Shown one piece after another: positions 59,890 to 64,000 of a stretch of DNA of 64,000 nucleotides. Origin of the DNA: Clostridia bacterium (lineage in GTDB: Bacteria > Bacillota > Clostridia > Christensenellales > Christensenellaceae); NCBI GenBank assembly GCA_017531505.1, contig JAFXKX010000005.1:1-64000 (forward strand), read 5' to 3'. The first letter of the stretch is position 1; the number at the start of each line of letters is the position of its first letter. Position numbers and translations under genes: made by a program. Below the pieces are notes generated by a model. The model did not search any database. It saw nothing but the letters and a program-made list of their open reading frames with translations, and had not been told where the DNA came from.

Positions 59890-60516
59890 TTATTCGATCG
59901 GTACAAAATAACTTGCATCGTGTTTACACAGCGGACAAATAAAATCTGCCGGCAAATCCTCTTCTTCATGTTCGTATCCACAGATCGTGCATACATATCC
60001 TTTTGCCTTGCTCTTTTTATTCGGAGAAGGCTTGATGTGTTCAAAATAATATGCATAGGTAACAGAAGGATCATCGTTCAGCACTTTCGCTTCGTCGATA
60101 TCTGCTATGAACATTGTATGTGTCCCGCAATCGATTTTATTGATCACGGTTACCGCATAGTATGCATTTGCGTATTTGGTGAGATGATACAGTCCGTTTA
60201 CACAACGCGCTTTATCTGCAAACCCAACAAATTTGTCGGTATCTTTACCGCTTTGAAAGCCAAATCTCTGAAATACCTCAAAGGGAACTTTTTCAGTCAG
60301 CACAGAGATCGCTGCTTTTTCTGTTGCAAAAATCATATCATGCGTTTTGTTCGCCTTATTTACCGCAAATGCCAGACGTTTGGGCGTATCCGTCACCTGA
60401 ATCGCGGTATTGATGATACATCCGTTGTCAAATCCATCTTCCTGTGCGGCCAATACATACAAACCATAACTGAGTTTATAGATTGCTGCATTATCTATCG
60501 TCGGTTGCATACGCAA
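59890..60516 (-). CDS. flavin reductase-rubredoxin fusion (high-molecular-weight rubredoxin)
   Basis: 208-residue fusion. Residues about 1-150 form an FMN-binding split-barrel flavin reductase domain (YKLSYGLYVLAAQEDG, QRFGFQSGKDTDKF). Residues about 170-208 form a rubredoxin with YVCTICGYEHEE and FICPLCKHD, so all four iron cysteines are present. This is the Hrb arrangement known to hand electrons to superoxide reductase or flavodiiron protein. AGGAGG precedes the ATG. It is first in the operon with desulfoferrodoxin. Confidence 0.92.
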   Translation of the reverse strand: MRMQPTIDNAAIYKLSYGLYVLAAQEDGFDNGCIINTAIQVTDTPKRLAFAVNKANKTHDMIFATEKAAISVLTEKVPFEVFQRFGFQSGKDTDKFVGFADKARCVNGLYHLTKYANAYYAVTVINKIDCGTHTMFIADIDEAKVLNDDPSVTYAYYFEHIKPSPNKKSKAKGYVCTICGYEHEEEDLPADFICPLCKHDASYFVPIE

Positions 60517-60539
60517 AACCTCCTCTTACCTTTGTATAT

Positions 60540-60596
60540 ATTATATCACAATTACGCTGTCTGTCTGTTGCAATCGCAACTTTTTTAATATATACT
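60540..60596. promoter_or_regulatory. divergent promoters with a GTTGC-N4-GCAAC operator
   Basis: GTTGC AATC GCAAC (60567-60580) is a perfect 5-4-5 inverted repeat, FNR/CRP-like in size. For the plus-strand regulator gene it overlaps the -35 TTGCAA (60568-60573), with TATACT 17 nt on. For hrb, TATAAT (60540-60545, minus) puts the repeat centre near -41, the class-II activation position. The regulator could thus activate hrb-dfx while repressing itself. Confidence 0.65.
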
Positions 60597-60626
60597 AATA
60601 TTAAATTATCCTATGTGAGGGAAATC

Positions 60627-61268
60627 ATGCAACAGCTTTCTATTTTTTCAAATATCAACGACAGTGAATGGTCCCGTATGGTTAATTGCTTCCGTCCGAT
60701 CGTACAATCTTTTGAGGCCGGCGAATATATTATGACTTTTTCCGAAAAATTGGATCGCGTCGGTATCATGCTATCCGGCAGTGCGCATCTGACATACACC
60801 GATGCTGACGGTAAATATAGCATTCTGGAGCAGCTTGGCAAAAACGATGTTTTTGGCGAGGTGTTTGCCTTGCCGCTGGAAGATCAGGAATTTTCTGTGC
60901 AAGCCATCAAACCTTGTACGGTTATGTTCTTCGACTATGATCATTTTGTGAAGCCTTGCAGCAAAGCGTGTTCGCATCATAGCCAATTGATCAATAATCT
61001 GTTCCACCTGACTGCCTATAAAGCACAGATGCAGGCTACACACATTCATATTTTGAGCCAGCGTACCCTTCAGCGCAAACTGATGACCTATTTTGAATAT
61101 GAAGCATTGCAGAACAAATCCCGTAACTATAAACTTTCTTTGACATTGAGCGCCTTAGCCGATTACCTTTGTGCTGATCGCAGCGCTATGATGCGCGAGA
61201 TCCGCCGTCTCAATGAACAAGGTTTGATCATCTCCAAAGGGCGTATGATCACCCTCTGTGGCAAATAA
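60627..61268 (+). CDS. Crp/Fnr family regulator
   Basis: 213-residue regulator: N-terminal cyclic-nucleotide-binding-type jelly roll (FSEKLDRVGIMLSGSAHL), long central helix, C-terminal winged helix (LTLSALADYLCADRSAMMREIRRLNEQGLI). It has no N-terminal FNR-type cysteine cluster: the only early cysteine is at about residue 19 (NCFRP), so it is not a classic iron-sulfur FNR. The ATG at 60627 follows GAGGG. Divergent from hrb-dfx, so it probably senses or controls redox stress there. Confidence 0.9.
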   Translation: MQQLSIFSNINDSEWSRMVNCFRPIVQSFEAGEYIMTFSEKLDRVGIMLSGSAHLTYTDADGKYSILEQLGKNDVFGEVFALPLEDQEFSVQAIKPCTVMFFDYDHFVKPCSKACSHHSQLINNLFHLTAYKAQMQATHIHILSQRTLQRKLMTYFEYEALQNKSRNYKLSLTLSALADYLCADRSAMMREIRRLNEQGLIISKGRMITLCGK

Positions 61269-61329
61269 TAAATCAAATATCCTTATGCAGAATATGTATT
61301 TTCTTTATCACAGGAAGAAAATCATACAT

Positions 61330-61361
61330 AAACAGGTATAGCAGTTTTGCTATACCTGTTT
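61330..61361. terminator. bidirectional terminator
   Basis: AAACAGGTATAGCA / TGCTATACCTGTTT fourteen-base arms around GTTT, between the Crp/Fnr gene and mntP. Confidence 0.9.
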
Positions 61362-61383
61362 ATTATTTTATGCAAAATTTTTC

Positions 61384-61944
61384 TTACAAAATCCCAAGAT
61401 GCTCCAGCAGTATCTTTACACCGAGCAATATCAGGATCAAACCGCCGGCAAACTCTGCTTTGGATTTGTACTTTGCCCCAAAAACGTTCCCGATCTTGAT
61501 CCCTGACACAGAGAAAGAAAAGGTCACCACACCTATAAATGCTACCGCTTTCCAGATATCAACCTGCAGAAAAGCAAATGTCACACCCAATGCCAATGCA
61601 TCGATACTGGTCGCAATGGCCAAGACCAACATTTTGCCAAACGCCATCGAAGCATCTGCGCATTCTTCCTCATTGGAAAGTGCTTCCTTTATCATATTTC
61701 CACCGATGATAAGCAAAAGGCCAAACGCGATCCAATGATCGTATGCCGTAATGTATTCCTGAAACTGTATACCCAAGAAATATCCGATCACGGGCATCAG
61801 TGCCTGAAAGCCGCCAAACCATACACCTGCTGTAACAGCATGACGAACTTTCACTTTCTGCATCGCCAACCCTTTACAAATCGATACGGCAAATGCATCC
61901 ATCGATACACCGACTGCCAATATAAATAATGTCCAGATATCCAT
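61384..61944 (-). CDS. mntP: manganese efflux pump MntP
   Basis: Membrane exporter of Mn(II), 186 residues with six hydrophobic segments in two repeats. The acidic motifs [13 protein letters not shown] (first helix) and [14 protein letters not shown] (middle), and the segment between with [11 protein letters not shown]-type sequence, are intact. The ATG at 61944 (MDIWTLF) follows AGGAGG by six bases; upstream in-frame residues are not translated. No yybP-ykoY-type manganese riboswitch is seen in the short upstream region. Confidence 0.92.
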   Translation of the reverse strand: MDIWTLFILAVGVSMDAFAVSICKGLAMQKVKVRHAVTAGVWFGGFQALMPVIGYFLGIQFQEYITAYDHWIAFGLLLIIGGNMIKEALSNEEECADASMAFGKMLVLAIATSIDALALGVTFAFLQVDIWKAVAFIGVVTFSFSVSGIKIGNVFGAKYKSKAEFAGGLILILLGVKILLEHLGIL

Positions 61945-62032
61945 CTGTTTCCTCCTGAACATCGACATTTATATCTGCCGAAACGCTGACATTATATCAT
62001 ATCTTATATATTGCAAACAATATTTTTATATG

Positions 62033-62061
62033 AAAAAAGCGCGATTATATCGCGCTTTTTT
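62033..62061. terminator. bidirectional terminator
   Basis: Twelve-base arms AAAAAAGCGCGA / TCGCGCTTTTTT, just after the purL stop. Confidence 0.9.
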
Positions 62062-62076
62062 CATAATCATATTGCA

Positions 62077-64000
62077 TTACTTAAAGTACTTCACTGCAGA
62101 GGTGAACAGGCCCATCTCATAACAACCGGGCACATTGCGGTACAAACCGTCACCCACACGTTCGGAGTGACCCATTTTACCCAATACTCTGCCATCCGGA
62201 GAAATGATACCTTCGATAGCCGCATAAGAACCATTGGGGTTATAGCGAATATCGTAGGTAGGCTGACCCTGTGCATCTACATACTGCGTGATGATCTGAC
62301 CGTTTTTAGCCAATGCTTCGATGGTCTCCTGCGGTGCAATAAATTTACCCTCGCCGTGAGAGATCGGTACGGTATAGATATCGCCCACCTTGGTTTCCAT
62401 CAACCACGGAGAATTATTGGAAGCCACACGGGTATTGACCAATCTGGACTGGTGACGTGCGATAGTGTTATACGTCAGCGTGGGCGCATCTGCGGTTGCA
62501 TCTACGATTTTGCCATAGGGAACCAGACCCAGCTTGACCAGTGCCTGGAAGCCATTACAAATGCCGGCCATCAAACCGTCACTCTGTTCCAGCAAGTTTG
62601 CTACCTGCTCGCTGATCGCACCGTTGCGGAAGAACGCTGTAATGAACTTACCGCTGCCATCCGGTTCATCACCACCGGAGAAACCGCCGGGGATAAATAC
62701 GATCTGTGCCTGTGCCATCTTTGCTGCAAATGCTTCTGCAGATTCCTTGATGGATGCTGCACTCAGGTTATTGATCACAAAAATATCTGCCTCTGCACCT
62801 GCTCTGCGCCATGCCTTTGCCGTATCATATTCACAGTTGGTACCCGGGAATACAGGGATCAGTACACGGGGCTTCGCAATGCTGATGCTTGCCTTATACT
62901 GCTTATCTGCTGTATAGTCACACTTTACAAGCGGCATTGCACCCTTCTCGGTGATATTGCAAGCATATACCGGTTCCAGTTTGCCTTCATATACCTGCAG
63001 CAGCTGCTGTGCACACAGTTTTTCTTCACCATAGGTGAATACTGCTTCTGCAGTGGTTTCACCCAGCAACAGTCCTTCTTCTGCATCCGCAGCCATTTCC
63101 AGTACAAAACTGCCGTATGCATAGCCGAACAGCTGCTCCATCGTTACGCCTTCTGCCACTGCAAAGCCCAAGCCTTCGCCAAAGCTCATCTTCATCAGGG
63201 CTTCTGCCACGCCGCCGAATGTGGGCGTATATGCAGTAATTGCCTTGCCGGAAGTGAGCAGTGCATGCACCTTTGCAAACAATGCTTTCAAAGATTCTGC
63301 TGTAGGCAGACCGTTTACATCATATTCGGGGCTCAGCAGCACGACTTTGCTGCCTGCCTTCTTGAAGTGGTTGGGGGTAGCCTGTGCGGTAGTACCCATG
63401 GTGACTGCAAAAGATACCAGCGTAGGCGGTACATCCAACTGTTCAAAGCTGCCGCTCATGGAGTCTTTGCCGCCAATCGCTGCGATGCCCAGATCCAGCT
63501 GTGCCTTAAATGCACCCAGCAATGCAGCCATGGGTTTTCCCCAACGCTTGCCATCCTTCAGGGGCTTTTCAAAGTATTCCTGGAAAGTCAGGTAGGTTTC
63601 CTCAAAAGATGCACCTGCTGCGATCAGTTTGGATACAGATTCCACTACGGCCAGATAAGCGCTGTGGAAGGGGCTCTTTTCAGCGATCATGGGGTTATAG
63701 CCCCATGCCATAAAGGAGCACGCATCGGTATCGCCCTGTTCTACGGGGATCTTATGAGCCATTGCCTGAATGGGAGTCAGCTGCTTGCTGCCGCCAAAAG
63801 GCATAAATACGCTTCCTGCACCGATCGTCGCATCAAAGCGCTCTGCAAGACCGCGCTTGGAGCAGACATTGAGGTCTGCGGCCATGTCCAGCATACCCTG
63901 TGCAAAGTTTGCGGGCATCTGCTTCTGATATGCTGCCGGTGCGGCAGGGGTAATATCAATGTGCTTTTCTGCACCGTTGGAGTTCAGGAAGTCGCGGGAA
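62077..64000 (-). CDS. purL: phosphoribosylformylglycinamidine synthase, C-terminal part (runs off the edge)
   Basis: Only the last 640 or so residues are in the window; the frame remains open to base 64000, so the 5' half lies beyond it. The large single-chain enzyme converts FGAR to FGAM in purine synthesis. Seen here are an AIRS-type domain with SKRGLAERFDATIGAGSV and IGGKDSMSGSFEQLDVPPT, and the C-terminal glutaminase with FPGTNCEYDTAKAW, IPGGFSGGDEPDGSGKF and GICNGFQALVKLG (the nucleophile Cys). This large, fused PurL form is usual in Clostridia. Confidence 0.95.
   Translation of the reverse strand, partial: SRDFLNSNGAEKHIDITPAAPAAYQKQMPANFAQGMLDMAADLNVCSKRGLAERFDATIGAGSVFMPFGGSKQLTPIQAMAHKIPVEQGDTDACSFMAWGYNPMIAEKSPFHSAYLAVVESVSKLIAAGASFEETYLTFQEYFEKPLKDGKRWGKPMAALLGAFKAQLDLGIAAIGGKDSMSGSFEQLDVPPTLVSFAVTMGTTAQATPNHFKKAGSKVVLLSPEYDVNGLPTAESLKALFAKVHALLTSGKAITAYTPTFGGVAEALMKMSFGEGLGFAVAEGVTMEQLFGYAYGSFVLEMAADAEEGLLLGETTAEAVFTYGEEKLCAQQLLQVYEGKLEPVYACNITEKGAMPLVKCDYTADKQYKASISIAKPRVLIPVFPGTNCEYDTAKAWRRAGAEADIFVINNLSAASIKESAEAFAAKMAQAQIVFIPGGFSGGDEPDGSGKFITAFFRNGAISEQVANLLEQSDGLMAGICNGFQALVKLGLVPYGKIVDATADAPTLTYNTIARHQSRLVNTRVASNNSPWLMETKVGDIYTVPISHGEGKFIAPQETIEALAKNGQIITQYVDAQGQPTYDIRYNPNGSYAAIEGIISPDGRVLGKMGHSERVGDGLYRNVPGCYEMGLFTSAVKYFK

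Noticed and set aside
61945-62032. Manganese (yybP-ykoY) riboswitch before mntP
   Set aside because: The upstream stretch is short and A/T-rich, with no matching core motif.

Overview
The window is a gene-dense stretch of chromosome from a low-to-mid G+C Firmicute, most likely an anaerobic gut-type member of the Clostridia. Supporting signs are AGGAGG ribosome-binding sites, a glgC-glgD paired glycogen operon, ECF-type vitamin uptake, a Trp T-box leader, a c-di-AMP receptor of the DarA/PstA family, LuxS, rubredoxin and desulfoferrodoxin. There are no phage, transposon, CRISPR, rRNA or tRNA features that I can support. The species cannot be named from the sequence alone.

Layout, left to right. 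(1) 1-14.9 kb, minus strand: a complete glycogen operon read right to left, glgB-glgC-glgD-glgA-glgP-GH13 amylase-pgm-malQ, followed by a WYL-domain regulator. glgP is interrupted by an apparent 1-base deletion. (2) 14.9-17.8 kb, minus: aspartate kinase and a DUF1015 protein with an unusual acidic tail. (3) 18.0-32.4 kb: leuS, argS, serS and ychF on the plus strand, mixed with small cysteine-rich DUF1540 proteins, a tandem pair of BFD-like [2Fe-2S] proteins, and minus-strand transporters (AEC, EamA), oligoendopeptidase F, a LOG-family protein and uppP. (4) 32.5-36.3 kb, minus: an ECF transporter operon (DUF4430 lipoprotein, EcfT, fused double ATPase, S component). It is preceded by a leader that folds like a class-II cobalamin riboswitch, with an antiterminator/terminator pair; this is the most interesting element of the window. 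(5) 36.4-38.8 kb, minus: a metal efflux operon (ArsR/SmtB-type repressor, stand-alone HMA protein, P1B ATPase) with a perfect 15-2-15 operator over its promoter. (6) 39-47 kb: dUTPase, c-di-AMP receptor, a D-2-hydroxyacid dehydrogenase, luxS, a short alkyltransferase-like protein, a purine permease, and deoD-deoB. (7) 45.7-48.9 kb, minus: a TrpXYZ-type ABC transporter under a T-box leader whose specifier codon is UGG. (8) 49-59.5 kb: esterase, AraC regulator, sbcDC, an FkbM-like methyltransferase, M19 dipeptidase, trmB with a coupled tiny membrane protein, a divergent cyclophilin and an M20-type peptidase. (9) 59.5-64 kb: hrb and desulfoferrodoxin diverging from a Crp/Fnr regulator, mntP, and the 3' half of purL running off the right edge.

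The glycogen genes together make ADP-glucose (GlgC/D), polymerise it (GlgA), branch it (GlgB) and break it down (GlgP, GH13, MalQ, phosphoglucomutase). The rest is housekeeping and salvage: tRNA charging, nucleoside recycling, tryptophan and probable cobalamin import, metal homeostasis and oxygen defence. Promoters, terminators and RNA switches are listed where the bases support them. Most convergent genes are separated by one bidirectional hairpin.
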